DNA from: Desulfobacterium sp. | GTDB taxonomy: Bacteria > Desulfobacterota > Desulfobacteria > Desulfobacterales > Desulfobacteraceae | Reading direction: 5' to 3' | DNA length: 64,000 nt | Assembly (NCBI GenBank): GCA_016342325.1 | Contig: JAEINR010000005.1 | Span: forward strand, 62,001-126,000 | In this document: positions 55,178-64,000 of the stretch, in pieces | Layout of the letters: each line of letters begins with the position of its first letter | Position numbering within the stretch: the stretch's first letter is position 1 | The notes under the pieces: model-generated | The model's database searches: none | Told to the model about the DNA's origin: nothing | The model's input: only the letters and a program-made list of their open reading frames with translations | Made by a program: the position numbers and the translations under genes

Positions 55178-58100
55178 TGGAGAGACCATATACTTCGTTC
55201 AAGATTGAAGCTCTGGAGACCCTTGCCAAAGGAAATTGGCACGATTCAGAGGTGCTGTCGATCATTAACCGGGAACTTGGATTTCGAAAGACCCGTAGGG
55301 CCATGGAGCTCAAAGAGCGTATTTCCAAAGAGCTTTTGAAAAGGGAGACAGGCGGTAATTCCGATGATCTGGTGGGCAATTTTATCAAGGCTTTGTCCAT
55401 TGAGATCCAGGCGGCTCAAAAGCAGAGTTTTACCTCAACTGTGGATTTGAGGAATGGAGAGCGGGTGGAGTCCGGCAGCGAAGGGCATATTTACGCCTTT
55501 CCCAACCCGGACGGGTTAAGCCTTCGGGACGATACGCCGGTGGTGCTTGTGACCGGGGGGCAGGAAAAGGATGGAACGCTGGTGTCTGTTTCGGACGAGC
55601 GGATTCTCGTTTTGCTGGCAGAGGACCTGGGAGAATCTTTGGCCTTTGTAAAGCTTCGTACTGACACCACTTTTTTGTTGAAGCGTCTTAAGGAGAGGCT
55701 TCAAACCCTTGGCCGGGGCGAGGGAAAGTTTAATCTTTCCATGATCCGAAAAGGCATGGGGATGGCGCCTTCAACGTCTTTGCCGTCTGGCGTGAATATT
55801 AAAAATGGGGAATTGAACAAGGCCCAGCTCCAGGCGGTCGAGGCCGCCTGTAACCGTGATTTTACTTTTTTATGGGGACCTCCCGGAACGGGCAAGACCG
55901 CCACCATGGCCCGGGTAGTCGAAACTTACTACCGGGCGGGTATGCGGGTGCTCCTTGTCTCCAACACAAACCTGGCAGTGGATGTCCTTCTGGAGAAGCT
56001 GTGCGAGCGCCTGAAAGGGTCGTGTGAAGCGTTTGAAAAAGGGGCGGTGCTTCGGTTTGGCAGGATGGTCAAGGAGGAGTTGAAAGAGCGTTTTGGGGCC
56101 TATGTTGATGTGGGCCTGGCTGTGGAGAGATTGTCCAAGCCCCTTAAAAAGGAGAGGAGCGATCTTCAGCAGGACATTGAACGGCTGGACAAGGAGCATG
56201 AGAATAACAGGCTCTTGATGGCCAAATGGGAAGAGCGTGAGGTCCTGAAGAGGAAGGATTCCCAAATCCGCACCGACCTCCTGGTAATACACGATAAGAT
56301 GTGCAGCATCGACCAGGATCTGCTTGGGGGTAAGGCCAGGCTTTCAGCCCTGCATGATGAATTTGAAAAGGCAAAATCTGCCGGAATGCTGCGCCGTTTA
56401 TTCACCGGCTTGAATCCGGAAAAGATCAAACGGCGGATAGCCGACCAGGAGCTTCAAAATGAGAGTGCTGCAAGGACAATTCTGGAGATTCAGGGCCGTC
56501 AAAAAAATTTACTTGTCAAAGCCAGGGAGCTGGTTCGACAAATTAAAGCTATGAATCGCTCTTTGGACAAGGTTCAACTCCATGTGCTCAAAAGGAAGAT
56601 GGAGGTTTACCCGGAAAAGCGGGTTGCCTTGAAACGTCGTATCCAGGAAATCCACAATGAGTTGGGTCAGATAAGAGAAGAGGTCCTTAAATCCTGCCGG
56701 GTCGTGGCCGCAACTGCCACCCAGACTTTTCTGAAACCCGGATCTTTCAAGTCATTTGACGCTGTGGTGGTGGATGAGGCCTCCATGCTGATTCTTCCTG
56801 CCGTGGGCTATGTGCTGGGGCTTGCAAAAAAAAGAGCTGTGGTGGCCGGAGACTTTCGGCAGCTTCCGCCCATTGTTGTTTCCAAGAAGGATGATACGGT
56901 CAAGGAATGGGTGGGGCAGGATATTTTTTCCAAGGCGGGGATCGACGAAGCTGTGGGCAGGGGAACTCCTCCCGTGGAGCTTGTGCAGCTCACACGGCAA
57001 TATCGCATGGAAGAGAAGATCTGCGATCTCATCAATCTGCTTTTTTATGACGGAAGCCTTGAGACGGACCCTTGCGCCGGTTCCAGGAAAGGGGCCTTGG
57101 GGTATCCGGATTTTTTAGATTCTCCCCTTACCCTGGTAAACACCTCGGCCCAATATCCGTTTGCCAACATCAAGCCCGGAACCTATTCCCGTTATAATGT
57201 ACTCCATGCCGTGGGGGTGAGGAACCTTTGCTGTTATCTCAAAGAAAAAGGGTACGTCTCCGGCATGGAAGACTTTGGTGTGATCACTCCCTATTCGGCC
57301 CAGGCGGATTTTTTGGCAAGTTTGGTCAAGGAAAAGGGTGTGGAAGGTGTGACCTGCGGAACCGTGCATCGGTTCCAGGGCAATGAAAAGGATATCATCC
57401 TGTTTGATACCACGGACGGTTATGGCATGTGGAACCCCGGAATCTTTTTGAAGTCCGGGCATTTAAAGGAAGACGGGGCCAAGCTTTTGAACGTGGCCCT
57501 CAGCCGTGCCAGGAGCCGGTTGGTTGTCTTTGCCAACTGCGACTATCTTAAAGCTAAGCTGCCCCAAGGCGCGTTCCTGCGGAAGGTGATGGGATTCATG
57601 GAGGAACAGGGCAGGGTGATACCCTTGGAATCCATCCTCTCCCTGGGCCCAAATGATCTTGGAGACATTGCCATTCCAGGTATGGAAGGGTTTTCTTTTG
57701 ACCCGTCTAAAACCGGGCTTTTTGATGAAACCACCTTTGATAGAGCCTTTTTGCATGATCTTGGCAATGCAAGAAAGACCGTGGTGATTTTTTCCGGGTT
57801 CTGCACCCCTGCCCGGGTGGGGGTGTGGGCTGACATGTTCCGGCAGAAATTGAACCAGGGCGTCAGGATCCGCATTGTGACAAGACCGCCCCAAAACCAG
57901 GGGACGATACGGGTGGAATCAGTGAACGAAGCCCTCCACTTTTTGGACAAGCTTGGGGTGGTGGTGGATCTTCGATACAGCATCCATGAAAAGATCTGTT
58001 TCATTGATGACGAGGTGCTATGGCACGGATCGCTGAACCCCTTATCCCATACGGGAAGAACCGATGAATCAATGATGCGGATTAAAAGCCGGGAAGCTTG

Positions 58101-58503
58101 CCGCATTACAGCCGAGCATTCCCTTTATCGAAACAGGCCGGGTAAGAAAAACAGTGAAGATTTGATGGATCTTTTGGTTGCCCGGGAAAATCCTGTTTGC
58201 CAGTCCTGTGGCTCACCAACGGTTTTTCATGTCAGGGGGAAACATGGTCCTTATTTTAACTGCCTTTTAAACTGTGGATGGTCTGTTGATTTAAAAAGGG
58301 CGGGTAAACCTGCTCCAAAGGGAGGCGTGGTCCAGGTACCAGGGACTCCTGCATCTGGGAAAACGTGTCCGAAATGCGGATGCCCCATGGTGGTTAGAAA
58401 CGGAAAATTCGGTCAATTTTGGGGGTGCAAGGGGTACCCGGAGTGTAAAAATACAGAGAAATTAAAAATGGAAAGTGATATCACATGTACCCATCCGTTG
58501 TAG
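55174..58503 (+). CDS. SF1 helicase fused to PLD nuclease and zinc ribbons (MkoC-like)
   Basis: A 1109-residue multidomain protein. Residues 1-220 form an N-terminal domain. The SF1 (Dna2/Upf1-like, COG1112 type) helicase has GPPGTGKT at 235-242, a coiled-coil insert about 330-500, DEAS at 534-537, then QLTRQYRMEEK, GTVHRFQGNEKD and NVALSRARSRL. A phospholipase D domain about 840-975 carries one complete HxK(x4)D(x6)GSxN motif (His938, Lys940, Asp945, Asn955). Two zinc ribbons end the protein: CQSCG...CLLNC and a topoisomerase-type CPKCG...CKGYPEC. Helicase plus PLD in one chain recalls Mokosh type II; the PLD recalls DrmC. The C-terminal CTHPL is encoded by the right direct repeat. Confidence 0.88.
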   Translation: MMERPYTSFKIEALETLAKGNWHDSEVLSIINRELGFRKTRRAMELKERISKELLKRETGGNSDDLVGNFIKALSIEIQAAQKQSFTSTVDLRNGERVESGSEGHIYAFPNPDGLSLRDDTPVVLVTGGQEKDGTLVSVSDERILVLLAEDLGESLAFVKLRTDTTFLLKRLKERLQTLGRGEGKFNLSMIRKGMGMAPSTSLPSGVNIKNGELNKAQLQAVEAACNRDFTFLWGPPGTGKTATMARVVETYYRAGMRVLLVSNTNLAVDVLLEKLCERLKGSCEAFEKGAVLRFGRMVKEELKERFGAYVDVGLAVERLSKPLKKERSDLQQDIERLDKEHENNRLLMAKWEEREVLKRKDSQIRTDLLVIHDKMCSIDQDLLGGKARLSALHDEFEKAKSAGMLRRLFTGLNPEKIKRRIADQELQNESAARTILEIQGRQKNLLVKARELVRQIKAMNRSLDKVQLHVLKRKMEVYPEKRVALKRRIQEIHNELGQIREEVLKSCRVVAATATQTFLKPGSFKSFDAVVVDEASMLILPAVGYVLGLAKKRAVVAGDFRQLPPIVVSKKDDTVKEWVGQDIFSKAGIDEAVGRGTPPVELVQLTRQYRMEEKICDLINLLFYDGSLETDPCAGSRKGALGYPDFLDSPLTLVNTSAQYPFANIKPGTYSRYNVLHAVGVRNLCCYLKEKGYVSGMEDFGVITPYSAQADFLASLVKEKGVEGVTCGTVHRFQGNEKDIILFDTTDGYGMWNPGIFLKSGHLKEDGAKLLNVALSRARSRLVVFANCDYLKAKLPQGAFLRKVMGFMEEQGRVIPLESILSLGPNDLGDIAIPGMEGFSFDPSKTGLFDETTFDRAFLHDLGNARKTVVIFSGFCTPARVGVWADMFRQKLNQGVRIRIVTRPPQNQGTIRVESVNEALHFLDKLGVVVDLRYSIHEKICFIDDEVLWHGSLNPLSHTGRTDESMMRIKSREACRITAEHSLYRNRPGKKNSEDLMDLLVARENPVCQSCGSPTVFHVRGKHGPYFNCLLNCGWSVDLKRAGKPAPKGGVVQVPGTPASGKTCPKCGCPMVVRNGKFGQFWGCKGYPECKNTEKLKMESDITCTHPL

Positions 58504-58518
58504 TCCAGCAGGTTGAGC
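58485..58518 (+). repeat. Direct repeat, right copy
   Basis: The partner of 55103-55136. It encodes both the last codons of the SF1 gene and, in another frame, the first codons of the next helicase. Confidence 0.9.
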
Positions 58519-61500
58519 AGGGAATTCAGGATTTTCTTCGAACCACCTTCTCCATCTCAACTCCCCATTTCCATGATGTGATGGAGGGCTTTCTGGCTGA
58601 AAATGCTCTTTTTGCAGGGCCCTATCTCTCCCTTGCCCTTCCTTTCAAGCAGGGCAGGTCGGGCAGGGACAGGTTCTCCTCATTCAGGATGAAATATCTC
58701 CCCCATGCCCACCAGGAGCAGTCCTTTGACAATCTTTCCGGGTCTTCTCCCGTGTCCACCCTGGTGGCAACGGGAACCGGGTCCGGTAAGACAGAGTGCT
58801 TTCTCTACCCGATTCTCCATCATTGCTGGCTCCATCGCCATGAGCCGGGGGTGAAGGCGATTCTGATCTATCCCATGAACGCCCTTGCCACGGATCAGGC
58901 CGGACGAATTGCAAGGGAGATCGCAGGGTCTCCTGAGCTTTCGGGAGAGGTGTCGGCGGGGCTTTATGTGGGAAGCCGTGAGGCCGAGCCCAAAAAAAAG
59001 ATGGGCAAAGAGTTTGTGATCACCTGTAAGGAGACATTGAGAAAATCCCCGCCGGATATTCTTCTTACGAACTACAAGATGCTGGATTATCTTCTTACCC
59101 GACCCCAGGATGCCAAGCTTTGGGCGAACAACGGGCCGGATGCCCTGAAATATCTTGTGGTGGATGAACTCCACACCTTTGACGGGGCCCAGGGGACGGA
59201 TCTTGCCTGCTTGATCAGAAGGCTCAAGGATAGGCTGAAGGTTCCTGAAAAGAGTCTCTGCTGTGTGGGAACCTCGGCAACCCTGGGAAGCGAGTCAGAG
59301 GCGGAAAAACTCAGATTCTATGCACAACGCATTTTTGGAGAGCCTTTTGGTGAAACAGCCCTGATAACCGAATCCCGGAAGTCGGCAGGGGAGTTTTTGG
59401 GCGATGCCCTCATCGATAATATGATCGTGCCGGGGCCGGAGCTGGAGCCGTGGATGGACCCGGAAAGTTTTGATAGCCAAGACGCCTATCTTCTGAAGCA
59501 ATACCAGCTCTGGTTTGATGAAGAGCCTGGGGATCTGAAGGATGATTGGCGTGTCGCCCTGGGGGATAAACTTAAGAGTCATCTTCTTTTCCAGAACATG
59601 GTCAAGAGCTTAAAGGGGCGGATCGTTTCCGTTTCGGAACTGTGGACCGATCTTTCCGGGATCATCAAAGGGGCGGAATCGGCCACGGCAAGTTACCCCA
59701 AACGACTTCTGGGGAGCCTTATCGCCCTTGTATCCCTGGCCCGGTCCTGTGATGAAAATAATAGGGGAGAGCGGTTTTATAAGTCTTTTGTGGATGTCCG
59801 GGTACAGCACTGGCTCCGGGAACTTGGAAGAATGGTGGTGTCGACCGGGAAAGATCCTAAACTTGCCTACTCCGATGATTTGACGGACCAGGACAGCTGC
59901 CGCCATCTGCCGGTGGTGCATTGCCGTGAGTGCGGGGCCATGGGGTGGCTGGGAGTTCGCAAGAAAATGGAAGATACCTTGATTCCCAATTTAAGGCAGA
60001 TCTATAATGCCTTTTTTTCCCAAAAGGATGAGGGACGAATCTATCTTTTTCCTGAAGAGGAGAACCTGGAACGGGCAGGGCTCAAGGGGAAAGTCGTTCA
60101 TTTTTGCGGCAACTGCCTTCATTATAATGTCGGCAAGGAGGGACAATCATGTTCGGAGTGTGGAAACGAAGAACTGGTGCGGGTTTTTGTCCCTGAACGC
60201 TCCAACACCACCTGTCCCTATTGCCAGGCCCACAGAAGTTTGACCCTTTTGGGGTCCAGGGCGGCAAGCCTGACAAGCGTCATGATCTCCCAGCTCTATG
60301 CCTCTTCATTCAATGACGACAAAAAGCTCATCACTTTTTCCGATAATGTGCAGGATGCGGCCCACCGGGCTGGGTTCTTCGGTGCCAGGACCTGGGGTTT
60401 TAATCTGAGGGTGGCGCTCCAGAAGGTTGTGGATGGGGAAGGGGAGGTTACCCTTGGGGATCTTTCCAAAGGGTTCATCAATTACTGGAAAAAAGAGTTC
60501 TCCAAAGAGGAGTACATCTCCACATTTATCGCCCCCAATATGGAGTGGTTTGCAGACTACGATCATCTTATTTCAAAGGGGAGTCTGCCCCAAAAGTCAA
60601 ACCTGATGGAAAAGGTGGACCAGCGGCTTCACTGGGAGATCATATCCGAGTACGGGTTTGATTCAAGAATAGGCAGAACCCTTGAAAAGTCAGGCACATC
60701 CATGGCCCATGCAGATCCGAAACTGTTGGACGGCGCGTGCCGGGACCTTTTGTTCAGGCTTCAAAACGAGGTTGAGGCGTGCCGGGGGGTAGAATTAGAT
60801 AAGGTGCGTTGCCTGGTCTGCGGGGTGGTGAACCATTTAAGAACCAACGGGGCCGTGTACATTCCTTTTCTGGAAGGCTATCTCAAGGATTGGGGCAATG
60901 ATTTTTTAATCTCGACCAAGAGAATCAGTTGGATGCAGGGTATCGGGCCAACAACCCGGGCTCCAAAATTTTTGACCGACCGGTTTATCCTGAAAAACAG
61001 GAATGGAACCATCCGGTTTATCGGCCTGACCAATCCGTCACAAAAGACCTGGTGCCAATCCTGGGTGCAGAAGATTCTTTTTGCGGATGATATTTTGGAA
61101 AGTCCCGAAACTACCGATGTTCTGGGGCTGACGATTTCAGCGCTTGTGGCCCAGGGCCTTCTCAAGGAGATTGTTTCCGATCAGTTCAAAATATGGGGGC
61201 TTGTTCCGGAAGCCCTCAAGATCACCACCCGGGTGGGGCAGATGAAATGCAATCGCTGCGGTCATCTAATGTCTGCGGCCGGGGCCGAGTTCAACGACTG
61301 GGAGGGAGCTCCCTGCATCAGAAAAAGCTGCCACGGAACCTATGCAGTTCATTCCAAAGAGCCTGACTATTACGGTAAGCTATTTAAAAAGGGGGATGTG
61401 GCAAGGCTGTTCACCCGGGAGCATACGGGACTTCTGGACCGGGACACCCGTGAGGAAATTGAAAGGATGTTCAAAGCCGGGGAGGAGGACCGGAAACCCT

Positions 61501-64000
61501 GGTCTCCCAATCTTTTGTCCTGTACTCCCACCATGGAGATGGGAATCGATATCGGGGATCTTTCCGCCACCATTCAGTGCTCAGTCCCGCCTGCCCAGGC
61601 CAACTACCTGCAACGCATCGGCCGTGCCGGGCGTAAAACCGGGAACGCCCTGAACCTGACCGTGGCCAACCTGAGGCCCCACGATCTCTATTTCTTTACG
61701 GATCCCATTTTAATGCTGGCAGGATCCGTGGAGACCCCCGGGGTGTTTCTGGACGCGGCAGCGGTTCTTGAACGGCAGTTCACGGCCTTTTGTTTTGATC
61801 GCTGGGTGGCACAGGGTGTTCCTGATTCTGCCCTTCCCCAGCGCCTTGGAAGCGTTCTTGATACGGTGAAAAAAAAGGACCCGCTGAAGTTCCCCCACAC
61901 GCTTTTAAGGTTTGTTGAAAACAACCTGACCATTTTATTGAAAGATTTCATCAACCTGTTTAAAGATCCGGCCTTGAGTTCTGAAGCTGTGGATCATGTG
62001 GAAAAATTTGCCTCAAGTGACGGAGATGGCAGCCTTGGTTGCAAGATCCTGGATGGTTTAATTTATCTTATAAAAGATCGGGACAGACTTAAATCACGTA
62101 TCAGGGGCATCACCACCAGCATTAAAAAAAGAGAGACAGACAAGGCCAAGGGCAAAAACAGCGATGATGAAATCCAGGAGATGAAACAGGAGAAGTCGGG
62201 TCTTCAGGAACTGGTCAAGAGCATCAACAGCAAAAATATCTTTAATTTTTTTACCGATGAGGGATTCCTTCCCAACTACGCCTTTCCTGAACAGGGCGTG
62301 ACCCTTCACTCCATTATTTACCGGTACAGAAAATCCGTGGTGGATGGGGAAAAGAGATACGACACCTTTAATTTCGAATATGAGAGGGGGGCTGGCAGTG
62401 CCCTGTCCGAACTTGCACCCAACAACACCTTTTATGCCGGTGGCCGGAGGGTGACGGTGGATCAGGTGGATCTTCAACTCTCCCCGCCTGAACTCTGGCG
62501 GTTCTGCGCCGATTGCTCCTACGGGGAGCTGGCAGGCACCAAGGCCCCTTCCTCCTCATGTCCCCGGTGCGGCAATGAAATGTGGGCCGATTCCGGGCGG
62601 CAACTTCAGATGATTCGTCTGAGGCAGGTTTTTGCAACCACCCCGGATGACAGGAGCCGTATCGTTGATGACAGGGATGAAAGGGATCCAAGCTTCTATG
62701 TCAAGCACCTGTTGATGGACTATGAACCCATTGCGGTGGAGAAGGCCTGGCAGTTGACGGCGGAAGATGCGATCTTCGGATATGCTTATCTTTCCAAGGC
62801 CGTTTTCCGGGAGGTTAACTTTGGTCCCTCAAACGGTGAGGGAGATTCTTTGAAACTTGCCGGTGAAGAGATCCACAGCCCTGGATTCAAACTCTGCCGT
62901 CATTGCGGAAAGGTTCCGGATGCCAGGGGTAATAATGCACACTCCTGGACCTGTCCTGCCCGTAGCCTCGAAAAGGATGACACCTACCTTGAATGCGCCT
63001 ATCTCTACAGGGATTTTTCTTCCGAGGCCGTGAAGGTTCTTCTGCCCATCAGTGGCATAGAGGGCTCGGATGTAAGGCTTCAGTCGTTTATCGCAGCCTT
63101 TCATCTGGGACTGAAGCGGCAGTTTGGCGGGGACATCGATCATTTGAGGAGCATGCTCCATACGGAACCATTCCGGGAATCGGGTTTAAGGGTTCAATAC
63201 CTGGTGATTTACGATACCGTTCCCGGCGGTACGGGCTATCTGAAAGAACTGATAAAACCTGGAAAGCTCTTGAATGTACTGGAAATAGCCCTTGAAGTTC
63301 TGGAAAATTGTGCCTGTGCCGCTGATGAAAAAAAAGACGGGTGCTACGGTTGTCTCTACGGATATAGAAACAGCCGTTCCATGTCGGCAATTTCTCGAAG
63401 GACGGCGGTTTCCATGTTAAAGGATATCCTCAAAGATAGAGAGAGCATCCGGGAAGTTGCAAAGATTTCCAAGAAGAACATGAACTCGCTTTTTGATTCT
63501 GATCTTGAAGAGCGGTTTGTAGAGGCTCTCCGACGCCGAAACACGCCTGGTAAGCCTGTGGGCATGGTCAAAAAGGTGGTCAACGGTTCCCCCGGCTTTC
63601 TGCTCACCATTGGAGAGGGTGAGCAGAAGATTCGCTGGCAGGTAGTCCAGCAGGTGGAGCTGGGACAGGCCCTGGGGGTGAGTGTCGAATCCCGTGCCGA
63701 TTTTGTCTTTTATCCGGTCAGGCAGAAACCTGAAATAAAACCGATGGTGGTATTCACAGATGGGTATGCCTTTCATAAAGATCGGGTTGGAAAGGATATG
63801 GCCCAGCGCATGGCCATTGCCCAAAGCGATCAATTCCATGTCTGGTCCTTGACGTTCAAGGATGTCCAGAACGAATTTAAATCCATACACTACCCCTGGT
63901 TCAAAGAGTGGTTTACGGAGCGGGGAATGCTTGCCAATCGAAATCTTGGCAAATTCTGGAACGGATTTAAACTAGAACACCAGGATAAGCTCAAAGGAAT
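58485..64000 (+). CDS. DEAD/DEAH helicase with DUF1998 and VSR-like C terminus, DruE-like (3' end outside window)
   Basis: An open frame of at least 1838 residues with no stop before the window ends. ATG 58485 overlaps the SF1 gene by 19 bases. SF2 helicase: TGTGSGKT (96-103), DELH (227-230), TSATLGSE, and QRIGRAGR (1043-1050). Several CxxC pairs suggest zinc sites (CRECG, CGNC, CPYC, CNRCG, CPRCG). DUF1998 signature: YDTVPGGTGYLKEL (about 1576) and GCYGCLYGYRN (about 1619). At about 1740-1800, SRADFVFYP and VVFTDGYAFH resemble a VSR/PD-(D/E)xK-type nuclease fold. Helicase plus DUF1998 in one chain fits DruE of Druantia, or a fusion of DISARM DrmA and DrmB. Confidence 0.88.
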   Translation, partial: MYPSVVVQQVEQGIQDFLRTTFSISTPHFHDVMEGFLAENALFAGPYLSLALPFKQGRSGRDRFSSFRMKYLPHAHQEQSFDNLSGSSPVSTLVATGTGSGKTECFLYPILHHCWLHRHEPGVKAILIYPMNALATDQAGRIAREIAGSPELSGEVSAGLYVGSREAEPKKKMGKEFVITCKETLRKSPPDILLTNYKMLDYLLTRPQDAKLWANNGPDALKYLVVDELHTFDGAQGTDLACLIRRLKDRLKVPEKSLCCVGTSATLGSESEAEKLRFYAQRIFGEPFGETALITESRKSAGEFLGDALIDNMIVPGPELEPWMDPESFDSQDAYLLKQYQLWFDEEPGDLKDDWRVALGDKLKSHLLFQNMVKSLKGRIVSVSELWTDLSGIIKGAESATASYPKRLLGSLIALVSLARSCDENNRGERFYKSFVDVRVQHWLRELGRMVVSTGKDPKLAYSDDLTDQDSCRHLPVVHCRECGAMGWLGVRKKMEDTLIPNLRQIYNAFFSQKDEGRIYLFPEEENLERAGLKGKVVHFCGNCLHYNVGKEGQSCSECGNEELVRVFVPERSNTTCPYCQAHRSLTLLGSRAASLTSVMISQLYASSFNDDKKLITFSDNVQDAAHRAGFFGARTWGFNLRVALQKVVDGEGEVTLGDLSKGFINYWKKEFSKEEYISTFIAPNMEWFADYDHLISKGSLPQKSNLMEKVDQRLHWEIISEYGFDSRIGRTLEKSGTSMAHADPKLLDGACRDLLFRLQNEVEACRGVELDKVRCLVCGVVNHLRTNGAVYIPFLEGYLKDWGNDFLISTKRISWMQGIGPTTRAPKFLTDRFILKNRNGTIRFIGLTNPSQKTWCQSWVQKILFADDILESPETTDVLGLTISALVAQGLLKEIVSDQFKIWGLVPEALKITTRVGQMKCNRCGHLMSAAGAEFNDWEGAPCIRKSCHGTYAVHSKEPDYYGKLFKKGDVARLFTREHTGLLDRDTREEIERMFKAGEEDRKPWSPNLLSCTPTMEMGIDIGDLSATIQCSVPPAQANYLQRIGRAGRKTGNALNLTVANLRPHDLYFFTDPILMLAGSVETPGVFLDAAAVLERQFTAFCFDRWVAQGVPDSALPQRLGSVLDTVKKKDPLKFPHTLLRFVENNLTILLKDFINLFKDPALSSEAVDHVEKFASSDGDGSLGCKILDGLIYLIKDRDRLKSRIRGITTSIKKRETDKAKGKNSDDEIQEMKQEKSGLQELVKSINSKNIFNFFTDEGFLPNYAFPEQGVTLHSIIYRYRKSVVDGEKRYDTFNFEYERGAGSALSELAPNNTFYAGGRRVTVDQVDLQLSPPELWRFCADCSYGELAGTKAPSSSCPRCGNEMWADSGRQLQMIRLRQVFATTPDDRSRIVDDRDERDPSFYVKHLLMDYEPIAVEKAWQLTAEDAIFGYAYLSKAVFREVNFGPSNGEGDSLKLAGEEIHSPGFKLCRHCGKVPDARGNNAHSWTCPARSLEKDDTYLECAYLYRDFSSEAVKVLLPISGIEGSDVRLQSFIAAFHLGLKRQFGGDIDHLRSMLHTEPFRESGLRVQYLVIYDTVPGGTGYLKELIKPGKLLNVLEIALEVLENCACAADEKKDGCYGCLYGYRNSRSMSAISRRTAVSMLKDILKDRESIREVAKISKKNMNSLFDSDLEERFVEALRRRNTPGKPVGMVKKVVNGSPGFLLTIGEGEQKIRWQVVQQVELGQALGVSVESRADFVFYPVRQKPEIKPMVVFTDGYAFHKDRVGKDMAQRMAIAQSDQFHVWSLTFKDVQNEFKSIHYPWFKEWFTERGMLANRNLGKFWNGFKLEHQDKLKG

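Overview
The window looks like a Gram-negative, sulfate-reducer-type deltaproteobacterium (Desulfobacterota, probably Desulfobacterales). This is inferred from gene content and order. It has an rpoN/lpt/kds block with a mannose-type PTS EIIA, a DUF39 homocysteine-synthesis protein, and a contiguous argBDFGH cluster. It also has type IV pilin genes with a very large PilY1, and a pilA followed by an ABC transporter. GC content is around 50%, with AT-rich islands near 25.9-30.2 kb and 44.9-46.7 kb and inside one methylase gene.

Layout. 1-10.7 kb (minus strand): a ClpX-like ATPase cut by the window edge, a structured intergenic stretch, tRNA-Leu(GAG), secG-tpiA-gap, then an envelope and regulatory run read kdsA-kdsC-lptC-lptA-lptB-rpoN-hpf-ptsN-rapZ-EIIA(Man). 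10.9-17.9 kb (plus): a membrane M23 peptidase, the DUF39 protein, a REP-like palindrome cluster, lepB, pyrB, pyrC and a PilR-like sigma-54 activator. 18.4-25.9 kb (plus): a minor pilin operon (FimT/GspH, PilW, PilV, PilX, PilY1, small exported protein). 25.9-30 kb: an IS66 relic, then on the minus strand pilA and a PilH/PilI-like ABC transporter with a TPR-like partner. 30.2-43.3 kb (plus): a housekeeping run (lipoprotein, coaBC, UDG-like, xerC, hslV, hslU, argBDFGH, LptM-like lipoprotein, folK, transaldolase, pgsA). 43.3-43.8 kb: five tRNA genes (Gly-Cys-Gly-Cys-Gly) made by an exact 217-bp tandem duplication. From 43.8 kb on: accessory DNA with yajD, an AT-rich unknown gene, two tiny minus-strand ORFs and a large defence-type operon that runs off the right end.

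The most interesting part is 46.7-64.0 kb. It encodes an SNF2-type helicase (DrmD-like), a 1574-residue N6-adenine methylase (DrmMI-like), a 219-residue acidic protein I do not recognise, an SF1 helicase fused to a phospholipase-D nuclease and zinc ribbons (Mokosh type II-like architecture), and a helicase of at least 1838 residues ending in DUF1998 and a VSR-like nuclease fold (DruE-like, or a DrmA+DrmB fusion). All five activities of class 1 DISARM are present but packaged differently. The SF1-PLD gene is bracketed by about 34-bp direct repeats that copy the start of the downstream helicase gene. This suggests it was inserted as a module and left a 24-codon leader that is translationally coupled to it.

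A second theme is sigma-54 control of pili. The window holds rpoN, a PilR-like activator, a consensus -24/-12 promoter before pilA and a near-consensus one before the minor pilin operon.
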